DNA from: Enterococcus faecalis
Lineage (GTDB): Bacteria > Bacillota > Bacilli > Lactobacillales > Enterococcaceae
Length of the DNA: 64,000 nucleotides
Direction of reading: 5' to 3'
Assembly (NCBI RefSeq): GCF_029024925.1
Contig: NZ_CP118962.1
Location: 718,501-782,500, forward strand
Part shown: positions 1 to 9,865 of the stretch, piece after piece
How positions within the stretch are numbered: position 1 is the first letter of the stretch
Layout: every line of letters begins with the position of its first letter
Notes under the pieces: model-generated
The model's input: only the letters and a program-made list of their open reading frames with translations
Databases searched by the model: none
What the model was told of the DNA's origin: nothing
Program-made: the position numbers and the translations under genes

Positions 1-1
1 G

Positions 2-1198
2 GACTTGAGTTGTCAACAATTAGAAGAAGCTTGCTACAAATTAGAAGGCATTGGGTTGCTAGAAACGTATAAAAAAACAGATCGGGAATTAGGAGATTGT
101 TATTTATATTATTTAAAAGCACCTGAAACAGCCGCTCGTTTTTTTAAAGATGAAGTGTTAGCTTTAGTGTTATTTAATCGGGTTGGACAACGGAAATTTG
201 ATCAATTAGTGCAAAAGTTCCAACCGCATCCTACTAAAACAGAGGGCTATCAAAATGTTTCCGCTAGCTTTAAAGAGGTTTATGCCTTTAAAGAAGAACA
301 AATTGTTTCCGAAGCGAACCGATTGACAACGATTCAAGAAACTTTTTCTCAACAAGAAAAATCGAAGAAAATTTCTGTATCAACGGATTCTTTTGATTGG
401 CACTATTTTGTGGAAGGTTTGCACCGTTTAGGTTTACAACTGCCTGAAGATGAGGCTAGTTTTCAAGAAGAAGTCTATGTTTTTCATCAATTATATGGCA
501 TCAATGAGTTAGATATGGTAGACTTTGCTTCGAAATCATTTGACTATTATACAAGTCGAATTTTGCCTAAGGAATTAGTGCGAACGATTCATCAAGCGTT
601 TGATCCTGATAAAAAACCACAACCAACAAACGTAGTGACAAACAAGCAAGCACAATTGACGGTGGAAGAGCAACAAACGTATCGATATAACGCATTAAAA
701 ATGAATGGTTTTTCTGAACTAGATATTCAAATGATTATGGATAGTGAAAAGAATCCGCCTATTCAATATTTAGAAGCTTTAAAAAATAGTCGAGGCGGCT
801 ATACGACACCACAAGAACGTTCATTAGTGAAATATTTGATTGCTAAATCAGGCTTACCGACTAGTGTGATTAATATTTTGATTAACTATGTTTACAACAT
901 TCAACAACAACCGACTTTAAAAGCGGAGTATGTGAATCGAATTGCGAATGAATGGGGACAAAGTGGCATTCATTCACCAGAAAAAGCAATTGAACATGTC
1001 AGAGAATTGGCAAAACAAAGCCAAACCAAACAAAAACAGCGACAACAAAATTATTCAGGGAAATGCCAAACTGTTCGACAAGAGCGATTGCCAGAATGGG
1101 CAGATCAGCCAAACGATGAAACAAAACTTTCCCCAGAAGAACAAGCCGAGTTAGATCGACAAATTCAAGAATTTTTAAACCAAGGAGGTGACCAATGA
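2..1198 (+). CDS. dnaB: Replication initiation / membrane attachment protein DnaB (5' partial)
   Basis: C-terminal part of the Firmicute-specific primosome protein DnaB, which works with DnaD and DnaI to load the replicative helicase at oriC and during restart. The frame is open to the window edge (a TTG at 5 is probably internal), so the N-terminus is missing; about 399 residues are visible, against roughly 450-470 for the family. The visible part holds a winged-helix-like N region, then a DnaB/DnaD-type helical domain around residues 230-320, with a glutamine- and lysine-rich tail. Its stop overlaps the dnaI start (ATGA), the usual dnaB-dnaI gene pair, which strongly supports the call. Not to be confused with the E. 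coli helicase DnaB. Confidence 0.88.
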   Translation, partial: DLSCQQLEEACYKLEGIGLLETYKKTDRELGDCYLYYLKAPETAARFFKDEVLALVLFNRVGQRKFDQLVQKFQPHPTKTEGYQNVSASFKEVYAFKEEQIVSEANRLTTIQETFSQQEKSKKISVSTDSFDWHYFVEGLHRLGLQLPEDEASFQEEVYVFHQLYGINELDMVDFASKSFDYYTSRILPKELVRTIHQAFDPDKKPQPTNVVTNKQAQLTVEEQQTYRYNALKMNGFSELDIQMIMDSEKNPPIQYLEALKNSRGGYTTPQERSLVKYLIAKSGLPTSVINILINYVYNIQQQPTLKAEYVNRIANEWGQSGIHSPEKAIEHVRELAKQSQTKQKQRQQNYSGKCQTVRQERLPEWADQPNDETKLSPEEQAELDRQIQEFLNQGGDQ

Positions 1199-2127
1199 TG
1201 GAAGACGTAGGAAAAGAAATGTCAAAAATTATCCAGAAGCGTGACATCAATGAACGATATGAAGAGCTGGTTAACGAAGTATTGAAAGATCAAGATGTTC
1301 AAGCCTTTATACAAGCAAACCGAGAGCGTTTAACCGATGAAGATATTCGTAAAAGTTATGCTAAGCTGTATGAATTTGTTCAAGAAAAAAAGAAATTTCA
1401 AGTAAACGATCCGGCAATGATTGCCCCCGGCTATGAGCCAAGATTAATGTTGAATTTTCATTACATTGATGTAACGTATGTCCCAACGGCTGATTTAATC
1501 GCCCGTCAGAAGGAAGAAGAAATTCGTAATCGAGTAAGGGCAATGGACATGCCAAAAGATGTCCGAGAAGCAAATTTACGAGATTTCGATCCATCTTCTC
1601 AAGGTCGAGCCAAAGCGTTAGCAGAAGCAATGCAATTTTTAAGAGAATATCCTGCGACACCAAAAGAATTTCATAAAGGGCTCTATTTACAAGGCCCCTT
1701 CGGTGTAGGAAAATCTTTCTTATTAGGTGCGATGGCTAATGCTTTAGCAGAACGTGGATTTACTACGACAATTGTTCATTTTCCAACATTTACAGTAGAA
1801 ATGAAGCAAGCCATTGGTCGCGATCAAGTTGGTGAAAAGCTCGATGCAGTAAAAAAATCCCCTATATTAATGATTGATGACATTGGTGCGGAATCCATGA
1901 CTAGTTGGATTCGTGACGACGTTTTAAGCGTAATCTTGCAATACCGAATGCAAGAACAATTAGTTACTTTTTTCTCTTCCAATCTAGATTTAAAAGCTTT
2001 AGAAGAGCATTTAACCGTGACGCAACGAGGAGAACAAGAGCCGCTAAAAGCCAGACGAATTATGGAACGTGTGCGTTATCTGTCAAAAGAGATTACGATG
2101 ACAGGAAATGATCGACGAAACGGTTAA
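1195..2127 (+). CDS. dnaI: Primosomal helicase loader DnaI
   Basis: AAA+ ATPase that loads the replicative helicase onto DNA. Walker A GPFGVGKS lies at residues 167-174 and Walker B LMIDD at 225-229; the C-terminal AAA+ domain spans about 130-310. The N-terminal 110 residues are the helicase-interaction domain. An SD (AAGGAGG, 1182-1188) precedes two consecutive ATGs (1195, 1198), either of which may be used. The protein contains no cysteine at all, so the zinc site described in the N-terminal domain of Bacillus subtilis DnaI cannot form in the same way. It is translationally coupled to dnaB and followed by an intrinsic terminator. Confidence 0.93.
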   Translation: MMEDVGKEMSKIIQKRDINERYEELVNEVLKDQDVQAFIQANRERLTDEDIRKSYAKLYEFVQEKKKFQVNDPAMIAPGYEPRLMLNFHYIDVTYVPTADLIARQKEEEIRNRVRAMDMPKDVREANLRDFDPSSQGRAKALAEAMQFLREYPATPKEFHKGLYLQGPFGVGKSFLLGAMANALAERGFTTTIVHFPTFTVEMKQAIGRDQVGEKLDAVKKSPILMIDDIGAESMTSWIRDDVLSVILQYRMQEQLVTFFSSNLDLKALEEHLTVTQRGEQEPLKARRIMERVRYLSKEITMTGNDRRNG

Positions 2128-2163
2128 AGCAATCCTTTTATTTTTATGGATTGCTTTTTTTCT
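2126..2163 (+). terminator. Intrinsic terminator of dnaB-dnaI
   Basis: AAAGCAATCC (2126-2135) pairs with GGATTGCTTT (2148-2157), followed by a T run. It separates the replication genes from the polysaccharide cluster. Confidence 0.85.
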
Positions 2164-2250
2164 TGCGCTTGAAGAGGTAGCGTAAGTTTCGCAAAAACAA
2201 GTACTTTTGTGTACACTGACAATAAAGAAGTGAGGAAAAGAGGCGTAACA

Positions 2251-3417
2251 ATGAAGAGAAAACTTTGGATTTTTATTGGGGTATTCGTGGTGCTTCTGGG
2301 AGGATATTTTCTTTTGTTTAGAGAAAAATCCTATAAAGTAGAGGTGGAAAAAGTGAATCCAAAAATTCAACGCTTAATGTCGACAGACAAACAACATTTT
2401 TTAACAAAACATGAATTTCACACAAAAGAAACCGCTAAACGCAAAGATTTGTTGAAGTTTTTTATTGAAACCCGGCTCAAAACAGACGGCGGTTTTTTAA
2501 CCAATTATTTACCAGATGCTGAACGCAAAGATGTCGCCACAGGACATGAGTTGCTAAGTGAGTCTTCGGGTCTATATTTGCGTAATTTAGCTTTTGATAC
2601 GCAGGGACGTTTTGATAATTTTTACAAGCAGACGAAAGACACCTTTTACGACGGCGTCCAATTTAGTTACCGAATTGACGAGCAAGGCAATAAGTACAAT
2701 GTCAATGCCTCGATTGATGATTTACGGATCATTCGTTCATTAATTGAAGCAGGGGGGCATTTTAAAACAGATCAGTACGATCAAGAAATTAAAAAATTAG
2801 GCAAGAGTTTTATGAAAACCTCTATGAAAGATAATATTCTAATTGATTTTTACGATAGTAAATCAAAACAACAGTCTTCAGAAACTTCTTTGTTTTATAT
2901 TGACTTAATTACGCTGGGTTATCTATACAAAGAATTTGGGATTTCAGCAGACTACTTGCAGTATCATTACCAATTAATAGATGATGGCTATATTTCTGAT
3001 GATTTACCTCTTTATCAAACGGAGTTTAATCATCAAACAAATAAATACGAAAACAACGGAACACTTAATATTATTGAATCTTTATTAACGATTGTCCATT
3101 TAAGTGAAGTGGGTATGGCGAAGCAGACTAGTATTGATTTTGTGCGAAAACAAGTTCAGCAAGGAACGCTTTTTAACTCGTATGATTTAAATGGATCGCC
3201 CGTGGATAAAAATCAATCTGCAGCTAGTTATGCGATAGCGGCTTTAATTGGTGTTGCCGAAAATGACAAAGAGTTGTATCGTGCGGCAATTACAGTACTT
3301 AATAATTTTCAAATTATGGATTCAAGCAGTCCGATTTATGGAGGATTTGGTGATAAAGTTACGAAACAAGTCTATTCCTATAATAACTTAATGGCTCTTT
3401 TGGCCTATGATTTCTAG
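2251..3417 (+). CDS. Membrane-anchored glycoside hydrolase family 8-like protein
   Basis: A 388-residue protein with one N-terminal membrane segment (about residues 5-23) and an extracellular all-helical domain. The motif LLSESSG (Glu104) and the later NASIDDLR segment (Asp156/Asp157) resemble the acid and aspartate motifs of GH8 endoglucanases such as BcsZ, and the spacing fits an (alpha/alpha)6 barrel. The start is set at ATG 2251 because an AGAGG SD precedes it; an upstream in-frame codon at 2209 lacks one. It is the first gene of a seven-gene same-strand cluster, 13 bases before the next gene. By analogy with BcsZ it probably trims or releases the polymer made by the GT2 synthase downstream; the substrate is unknown. 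Confidence 0.62.
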   Translation: MKRKLWIFIGVFVVLLGGYFLLFREKSYKVEVEKVNPKIQRLMSTDKQHFLTKHEFHTKETAKRKDLLKFFIETRLKTDGGFLTNYLPDAERKDVATGHELLSESSGLYLRNLAFDTQGRFDNFYKQTKDTFYDGVQFSYRIDEQGNKYNVNASIDDLRIIRSLIEAGGHFKTDQYDQEIKKLGKSFMKTSMKDNILIDFYDSKSKQQSSETSLFYIDLITLGYLYKEFGISADYLQYHYQLIDDGYISDDLPLYQTEFNHQTNKYENNGTLNIIESLLTIVHLSEVGMAKQTSIDFVRKQVQQGTLFNSYDLNGSPVDKNQSAASYAIAALIGVAENDKELYRAAITVLNNFQIMDSSSPIYGGFGDKVTKQVYSYNNLMALLAYDF

Positions 3418-3430
3418 ATGAGGTGAAAGC

Positions 3431-4951
3431 ATGGAAAAGATCAAAAAATACATGAACTCGGCTTTTGAATGGTTGAGTCGTTATATTTCTCCAAGTCTTT
3501 TGGCCGTTTTAGGGATTGGGTTAGTGACAAGCATTTTGTTATTTGTTTATCCGATTAATGGCTTGGGAGATAATGGCGAGTATTTTCGTGTGTTAAATTC
3601 AAATAGTCTTTATCGTGTCAATGGTGATAGCTACGACAATGTGGCCTATTTTGTTAAGGACTTTTCAATTATGCGTTATTTTAATGAAACAACGACGCAC
3701 TTTGTTTCCACTCAACAATTTTTCATCACCATTGCCATTTGGCTTAATAAACTTTTTTATAGTCAAACACTTTTCGATATTCGTTTCTTAGGTTTCGTTT
3801 ATCTTAGTTGTTTTTTAGTGTCAATTTATATTCTGGTACGAGGCTTAACCGAAGGAGTATCTTTGAAAAAAAGTTATCTTATCTCCTTGTTGGTTATTTT
3901 CATCTTGGGGGATACCTCCTATACGATTTATTTTAATTCCTTTTATACAGAAGCGACGAGTTTTTTACTTTCTGTGAGTGTCTTAGCATTTTCAGTCTAT
4001 TTTTATCGGGTGACGAAACCAAGAACTTGGCTCAGAAGAATAGTTTTAGTTATCTTGGCACAAGCAGTAGTACTTTTAATAGGAACAACACGCCAAGAAT
4101 ATTTGCTGATTATTGGCGTAATTATTGCTGGATTAGGATTTTTTGTCTACTTGTCACAACGTTACCAACGATTGTCAATGACGGCCTTTTTAATTGCGTT
4201 GATTGGTTTTACAACGTTAGCGGCTTTTATCGTTCCTAACGATATCTATGAACGTGATGTCTACCACAGTATGACGCGCGGTGTAATGAAGGATAGTAAG
4301 GTTCCAGATAAACGGATGTCAGAGGGCGGAATCAACCCGCAATATGGGTTGCAAAAGGGACGTTCCTACTTTGAAGAATACAGTCCTGTGTCACCAACTT
4401 CTGAACAAATGAAAAAAGATTTTTTTGATAAAACGAGTTTTGGATGGGTGTTATTGAATTATTTAAATTATCCATCTGAATTATGGCAAGGACTGAATTC
4501 AGCGGTCCCAAATGTTTACTTAGTAAAGCCTAATAATGTGGGGAATTTTGAGAAAACGACGGGGCGTGCACCGCTGGAACAATCTAAATTTTTTATGGTG
4601 TATAACCGTATTAAAGCCAGTTTTTTCCCTAAAAACTTTGCTTTCTATCTATTATTAGGCGTGATTCTGTTTGGTTTATATGGCGTTGGTTTATACAGAG
4701 GACTCAAGAGAAACGAACCCAGATTAGTTTTTCGCTTCTTTTTAATGACAGGGATTTATCTAAATTTATTAGTTGTTTTCATTTCAACAATTATTATTGA
4801 TGGGGATAGTGACTTAGTACGTCATTTGTTTTTAGTCTCAGTATTTTTAGATTTTCTCTTGTTACAAATTGTTTCTGATGTTATTGGTAAACGAATGTGG
4901 CAAGATACAACACCACAAGTCATTGGGGAGGTAGAGGGAATTGAAAAATAA
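3431..4951 (+). CDS. Polytopic membrane protein of the polysaccharide cluster
   Basis: A 506-residue protein with roughly ten or more hydrophobic segments spread along its length. The first extracytoplasmic loop after TM1 contains the acidic GDNGEY motif (residues 46-51), an arrangement reminiscent of GT-C type membrane glycosyltransferases. I do not recognise a defined family, so that is only an analogy. A second soluble loop lies around residues 275-385. SD GAGGTGA precedes ATG 3431. The 3' end overlaps the next gene by 11 bases, implying coupled translation. It may transfer a substituent or lipid-linked sugar to the polymer, or simply be a structural part of the export complex. Confidence 0.6.
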   Translation: MEKIKKYMNSAFEWLSRYISPSLLAVLGIGLVTSILLFVYPINGLGDNGEYFRVLNSNSLYRVNGDSYDNVAYFVKDFSIMRYFNETTTHFVSTQQFFITIAIWLNKLFYSQTLFDIRFLGFVYLSCFLVSIYILVRGLTEGVSLKKSYLISLLVIFILGDTSYTIYFNSFYTEATSFLLSVSVLAFSVYFYRVTKPRTWLRRIVLVILAQAVVLLIGTTRQEYLLIIGVIIAGLGFFVYLSQRYQRLSMTAFLIALIGFTTLAAFIVPNDIYERDVYHSMTRGVMKDSKVPDKRMSEGGINPQYGLQKGRSYFEEYSPVSPTSEQMKKDFFDKTSFGWVLLNYLNYPSELWQGLNSAVPNVYLVKPNNVGNFEKTTGRAPLEQSKFFMVYNRIKASFFPKNFAFYLLLGVILFGLYGVGLYRGLKRNEPRLVFRFFLMTGIYLNLLVVFISTIIIDGDSDLVRHLFLVSVFLDFLLLQIVSDVIGKRMWQDTTPQVIGEVEGIEK

Positions 4952-6524
4952 ACAATATCTTATTGGCTGGGTGTGTTTCTTACTCTTTTTCGTTTTTTGT
5001 GGCTTTGCCAAACCGGCGCTGGCTGCACCAAGTAAACATGTCTTACTTGTCTATGACAGCTTGAATATTGCTGGGAAAAAAGAAAATGATGTGGATGCTT
5101 TACAACGAGTGTTGACGAGTTTTGGAGTAGAAGTTCAGAGTGTGGCGGTGTCAGACTATGTGCCTGGCGAATTGCTAAATGATGGCTATGACAGTTTGAT
5201 TTCTATGGTGAATTGGCCTGAACAAGCCGGCGTTATTGCCTCTGATTTTCTAGCAGATCGAGTTCATTTTAAAGGCAAACAATTACACATTGGTCGAAAC
5301 ATGCGTGACGATGAAAAACAATATTTTAGCGGTACGTGGAAAGAATTAAGTCATCGTCAATATCGGTTAGAAGATGAAAAAAACCGCTTTTCTCAAGTAT
5401 TGCCTTTTCAAGATCAATCAGTTGTGCTGGAAAATACGCAAGGTCAGACGGTTGGCCGATTAAAAACACAAGAATTAGCACCAGAAGAATATCCATTTGG
5501 TGTAATTGAGAATGGGCATGCTTTTCTACCAATGTTTGAACGCAAAGGCGCTGTTTTTTTAGAAAGCTTAGACGTGATTAGTCAATGGCTGGAAAGTGAA
5601 AAAATGTCACGGCCGTTTTTGACGATTTCTGATTTTAACCCGTTAAGAGATATGTCCGTCGCAACCTATTTGCAAGAAGAATTAGTTAAAACCACGTATC
5701 CTTATATTTTATCCAGTACGAGCGTTTCACAAAACAATACGATTTTACCTTATAAACTATTTACGAATGCGTTACGTGCGTTTGCTTCGACGGGGGTTAT
5801 TTTCTTAGAAACACCGGTCGTTAACAATGTTGATTTAAATGACCAACGTGCTTTGAAACAATTGATGGAGCAGCAGATTAGTTTATTGGTCGACAGACAT
5901 GTCTATCCAGTAGGCATTTCTGCTCCAGGATACTGGAATCAAGACCTTCAATATCAAGAGGATGGTCTAGCAATTAGTGATACAGTGATTCTAAGAGAAA
6001 ATCCGCCGATTGAACGCGTTTTTTATCGGAACCAAACGGGAGAATCAATCACTTATAAGAATGCTTTGTTTGATTTACCGTATGATTATTTATCGGGGAT
6101 TGAATGGACGGATAAAGATAATCCGAATGACTATCGATTTCCAATGCCGACCACCATTAGTTTTTCATTTCCAAATTCTAAAAAAGAAGTGGATCATCTA
6201 ATTCAAGAAGTCAAGGAAGCACCAATAGTGTTTAGTGTTTCAGAAGCGGATCAACATTTCACTGTTCAAACACAAACGCAGAAAATCGAATTTCGGAATA
6301 ATCGGTTCTTCTTAAACAATCAAATTGTCAATGGTTTGGCTGATACAGGGGTCTCAACAGTTGAAAAACAACGATTTACAGGGTTATTTTCATTCTTTTT
6401 TAGCATCACAAATAATATTTTAGTTGGCGTTGTTACACTAACTTTAATCATCCTGATTATTTTGTTTATGATTGGACGAAAGAATTATCGGTCGAAATAT
6501 ATTAATAAGGAGGAAGACAAATGA
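4941..6524 (+). CDS. Exported, membrane-anchored deacetylase-like (DUF2334-type) protein
   Basis: A 527-residue protein with an N-terminal signal peptide ending near ALAA (residue 29) and a C-terminal transmembrane anchor at about 480-512 followed by a basic tail. The first half (31-200) looks like a Rossmann-like domain. The second half (220-480) has the pattern of DUF2334/polysaccharide-deacetylase-like domains (TISDFNPLRD at 228-237, then GVIFLETP at 285-292), but the histidine-rich metal motif expected in active deacetylases is not seen. It starts at TTG 4941 with an SD (GGGGAGG) and overlaps both neighbours (11 and 4 bases). A role in modifying or binding the nascent polymer is inferred; catalytic competence is doubtful. 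Confidence 0.5.
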   Translation: MKNKQYLIGWVCFLLFFVFCGFAKPALAAPSKHVLLVYDSLNIAGKKENDVDALQRVLTSFGVEVQSVAVSDYVPGELLNDGYDSLISMVNWPEQAGVIASDFLADRVHFKGKQLHIGRNMRDDEKQYFSGTWKELSHRQYRLEDEKNRFSQVLPFQDQSVVLENTQGQTVGRLKTQELAPEEYPFGVIENGHAFLPMFERKGAVFLESLDVISQWLESEKMSRPFLTISDFNPLRDMSVATYLQEELVKTTYPYILSSTSVSQNNTILPYKLFTNALRAFASTGVIFLETPVVNNVDLNDQRALKQLMEQQISLLVDRHVYPVGISAPGYWNQDLQYQEDGLAISDTVILRENPPIERVFYRNQTGESITYKNALFDLPYDYLSGIEWTDKDNPNDYRFPMPTTISFSFPNSKKEVDHLIQEVKEAPIVFSVSEADQHFTVQTQTQKIEFRNNRFFLNNQIVNGLADTGVSTVEKQRFTGLFSFFFSITNNILVGVVTLTLIILIILFMIGRKNYRSKYINKEEDK

Positions 6525-7783
6525 CCATTGCTGACATTGTAATGTTAACAGCAACTATCATTATTTGGAGTCTACTAATTGTAAATATTCTCTTAGTTAT
6601 TTTTGGCTATGTTTATTATTTAAAAACAGATCCTGTCGCACCACCACCTGTAGAGGACGAAGACGCGCCGTTTGTTTCAATTATGGTGCCGGCCCATAAT
6701 GAAGGAATTGTCATTGTGCGGACAGTTGAAGCGTTATTGAATTTTAATTATCCGCAAGATCGCTATGAAATTATTGTGATTAATGACAACTCAAGTGATA
6801 ATAGTGCTGAGCTTTTAGCGAATGTCCAAAAAAAGGCGGTTAATCGAAATTTGCAGATTATTAATACAGACAATATAACAGGTGGGAAAGGTAAGTCTAA
6901 TGCCTTAAACATTGGTTTCAAGCAAGCCAAGGGGGACGTGATTGCCATTTATGATGCGGACAATACACCTGAACCGAATGCACTCCGTTATTTAGTTGGA
7001 GAGTTAATCGCTAGTGAGGAATACGGCGCGGTTATTGGTAAATTTAGAACGAGAAATCGCAATGCAAGCTTGTTGACACGCTTTATTAATATCGAGACAC
7101 TGGCCTTTCAATGGATGGCACAAGCCGGTCGTTTTCAATTATTTAAGTTATGCACGATTCCTGGCACAAATTTCATTGTTCGTCGTAGTATTATTGAAGC
7201 CATTGGCGGCTGGGATGACAAAGCGTTAGCCGAAGATACAGAAATCAGTTTCCGCATCTATATGATGGGCTATAAAATTAAGTTTCAACCAAAAGCAGTG
7301 ACGTGGGAGCAAGAGCCACAAACTTTGTCAGTTTGGTTCCGGCAACGGACGCGATGGGTCAAAGGCAATATTTATGTCATTGTTAAAAATGCTAAATTAT
7401 TGTTTAATCCTAAAGCGAGTCGGATCCGTTTTGATATCTTATATTTCTTGTCCATTTATTTTCTCTTAATGACATCGCTCGTTTTGTCAGACATCATGTT
7501 AGTTTTATCAATGTCTGGTTACTTAACAACGACCCTGCAAGGATTTAGCAATTCCTTGTGGTTGTTAGCGATTTTGTTATTTATTTTCAGTACTTTTGTC
7601 AGTATTACAACCGAAAAAGGCGAAATGACTTTAGAGAATATCTTAATTATTGCCTTGATGTATATTACATACAGTCAGATGTGGCTAGTAGTCGCCGCTT
7701 ATGGCATGGTGATGTATATTAAAGAAAATGTTTTTCATAAACAAACACAAACAAAATGGTACAAAACTGAACGATTTAAATAA
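6521..7783 (+). CDS. Processive family 2 glycosyltransferase (exopolysaccharide synthase)
   Basis: A 420-residue membrane-embedded GT2 synthase of the BcsA/PgaC/hyaluronan-synthase type. One TM segment (about 8-34) precedes a cytosolic GT-A domain carrying all processive motifs: VINDNSSD (Asp89), DAD at 145-147 for metal and UDP binding, the AEDTE base motif (Glu238-Asp239) and QRTRW at 275-279. Three or four TM helices follow (about 300-405) and form the export channel. There is no C-terminal PilZ domain, unlike c-di-GMP-controlled BcsA. ATGA overlap with the preceding gene and a 14-base gap to the BcsB-like gene show one operon. The sugar donor cannot be read from the sequence. Confidence 0.88.
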   Translation: MTIADIVMLTATIIIWSLLIVNILLVIFGYVYYLKTDPVAPPPVEDEDAPFVSIMVPAHNEGIVIVRTVEALLNFNYPQDRYEIIVINDNSSDNSAELLANVQKKAVNRNLQIINTDNITGGKGKSNALNIGFKQAKGDVIAIYDADNTPEPNALRYLVGELIASEEYGAVIGKFRTRNRNASLLTRFINIETLAFQWMAQAGRFQLFKLCTIPGTNFIVRRSIIEAIGGWDDKALAEDTEISFRIYMMGYKIKFQPKAVTWEQEPQTLSVWFRQRTRWVKGNIYVIVKNAKLLFNPKASRIRFDILYFLSIYFLLMTSLVLSDIMLVLSMSGYLTTTLQGFSNSLWLLAILLFIFSTFVSITTEKGEMTLENILIIALMYITYSQMWLVVAAYGMVMYIKENVFHKQTQTKWYKTERFK

Positions 7784-7797
7784 GGAGGAAACGTGCA

Positions 7798-9864
7798 ATG
7801 AAACAAAAAACAGTCACTTTAATAGGAGTGTTCTTTCTGGCAATTCTGATTGGTGTCGCAAGTCCGACCGTATACGCCGAAAACAAAGAACAAGACAACC
7901 ATACCTTTACACAACCTTTTCAAAATAAAACAATCTCTTTAACAGGTACTTCTGTCCGTAGCACCATGTATTTTACAAAAATTGATTATTGGGACGTAAA
8001 AAAAGCATCATTCAATATGACTTACCAAATCACACAATTAAAAAATAATCAGACCTCAGATTTAACTGTGGCAGTTAATGGTGTGAAGTTTTATTCTTGG
8101 CGTCCTGAAAATACGACTGGTATTCAACAAAAGACGATTGAAATCCCTTTGGAACTGATTAAAGAGACAAATACATTGACTGTTGAAGGCCAAATTATTA
8201 ATCAGGCAGGAAACGACATGTATAATTTAATTGAAACTCCAGCAAATTGGTTAACGATGTATGAAGGATCTAACGTAAACTTCCAATACGATTTACAATT
8301 ACCAGAGAATACAATTCATTCTTTTTATAATCATTTTGTGGGAGCAGACACGATTGCAAATAAACACAGTGTTATTTTGACACCAGAAAATGCATCGGAA
8401 AAAGAATTAGCTGCAGCGACCCATGCGTTAGCTGGTGCTGCTCGTTTGATTACTACCTCAGAAGAATTGTTGCCAATGGCTTCTTTGAACAAAGAACAGT
8501 CAGCACCCTATCAGTTGATTATTGCCAGCTATGATAAATTACCAGATCAGTATAAAAGTCAAATTGATAGCAAACGCGTGGAGGACCAGGCTGTCTTAAA
8601 ATTTTTCAATCAACCAGATAAGCATGTTTTAGTAGCTACTTCTAAAGATGAGGACTTACTTGTTCGTGCGGGACGTTATTTAGCCAATTATGAATTAATG
8701 ACCCAAACAGATAAAGAAGAGACAACAGTTGATGAGAATACCGATACGTTTAGTTCAACTTTAGAATTTGATGGAAATTATCCATTAACCTCAACGGGGG
8801 ACAAACTAGAAGGGGCCTATCACCAAGAACAAACGTACTTTGTCAATTTACCAGTGGATCGAAACAATGCCAATGGAAGTCGCGTGCATTTACATTTTAA
8901 ATACGCTGAAAACTTAGATTTTGATTCTTCTTTAGTGACGGTCTATGCCAATGATAAACCAATTGGCAGCAAGAAATTAACCGCTGCTCGTGCGAACGGT
9001 GATGAATTAAATCTCGAATTTCCAAAGAACTTAGAAATTGCTGATAGTTTTGTTTTAAAAGTTGCTTTTGATTTGAATGTTAAATCACCAGAAGTTTTGC
9101 GAAATGGTCAGACTCCATGGGCCTTTATTGAAAATAATTCGAATGTGTTTATTCAAACAGAAGAACTGAATGACATATTATTTAACAACTATCCGAACAT
9201 TTTTATCAGAAGCCGTTCTTTTGCTGATTTAGCGATTTTATTACCAGAAAAAATGGACGATAACTATTTTAAAGTGTTGACCAATTTATTTAACTTAATT
9301 GGTAATTATGCCGAAAGTAATGTCGGTGAGATTACGTATTATAAAAAAGCGCCTAAAAATGCGGCATTAGAAAATCATAACTTGATTATTTTTGGTACGC
9401 CTAAGGATAATCCGATGATTCGTAAGTTAAACGATCAGTTGTATTTCCATTATGATAAGGACTTCACACGTTTTGTTTCAAACGAGAAACTGAGTATCGA
9501 AAAAGATTATGGTAAACAAATCGGTACGGCGCAGTTAATGTTTTCTCCATATAATGCGAAAGCCGCGGCGTTAATCTTAACAGGAGCTAAATCACAAGGT
9601 GTCTTTTTAGCCTCTACACAAGTGAATACAGAGAAGAATACTTCTATGTACAAAGGAGATGCCATTGTGGTCGATTCGAACTATCGTCGCTATGATTATC
9701 GTTTCAAAAAACGTGTAAGCAACGTTAGCAACGAATCATTAGGTAAACGAATTGTCAATAATCATAAATTAATGATTTATCTATTTGTCTTCTTAATTGG
9801 TATGACTATTATTGGATTAAGTGCGTTCTTCATCGTGAAGAAGAATTTGAAAGGTGGGGAATAG
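7798..9864 (+). CDS. BcsB-like polysaccharide synthase accessory protein
   Basis: A 688-residue protein with a signal peptide (cleavage near VYA, residue 27), a long extracytoplasmic region of alternating beta-rich carbohydrate-binding-like and flavodoxin-like segments, and a single C-terminal TM helix (about 658-682) with a basic tail. This is the layout of BcsB, the partner of cellulose synthase BcsA, and the gene directly follows the GT2 synthase as bcsB follows bcsA. BcsB helps guide the polymer out of the membrane; the TM anchor docks onto the synthase. SD AGGAGG sits just before ATG 7798. The Gram-positive location means it would act at the outer face of the cytoplasmic membrane. Confidence 0.72.
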   Translation: MKQKTVTLIGVFFLAILIGVASPTVYAENKEQDNHTFTQPFQNKTISLTGTSVRSTMYFTKIDYWDVKKASFNMTYQITQLKNNQTSDLTVAVNGVKFYSWRPENTTGIQQKTIEIPLELIKETNTLTVEGQIINQAGNDMYNLIETPANWLTMYEGSNVNFQYDLQLPENTIHSFYNHFVGADTIANKHSVILTPENASEKELAAATHALAGAARLITTSEELLPMASLNKEQSAPYQLIIASYDKLPDQYKSQIDSKRVEDQAVLKFFNQPDKHVLVATSKDEDLLVRAGRYLANYELMTQTDKEETTVDENTDTFSSTLEFDGNYPLTSTGDKLEGAYHQEQTYFVNLPVDRNNANGSRVHLHFKYAENLDFDSSLVTVYANDKPIGSKKLTAARANGDELNLEFPKNLEIADSFVLKVAFDLNVKSPEVLRNGQTPWAFIENNSNVFIQTEELNDILFNNYPNIFIRSRSFADLAILLPEKMDDNYFKVLTNLFNLIGNYAESNVGEITYYKKAPKNAALENHNLIIFGTPKDNPMIRKLNDQLYFHYDKDFTRFVSNEKLSIEKDYGKQIGTAQLMFSPYNAKAAALILTGAKSQGVFLASTQVNTEKNTSMYKGDAIVVDSNYRRYDYRFKKRVSNVSNESLGKRIVNNHKLMIYLFVFLIGMTIIGLSAFFIVKKNLKGGE

Positions 9865-9865
9865 A

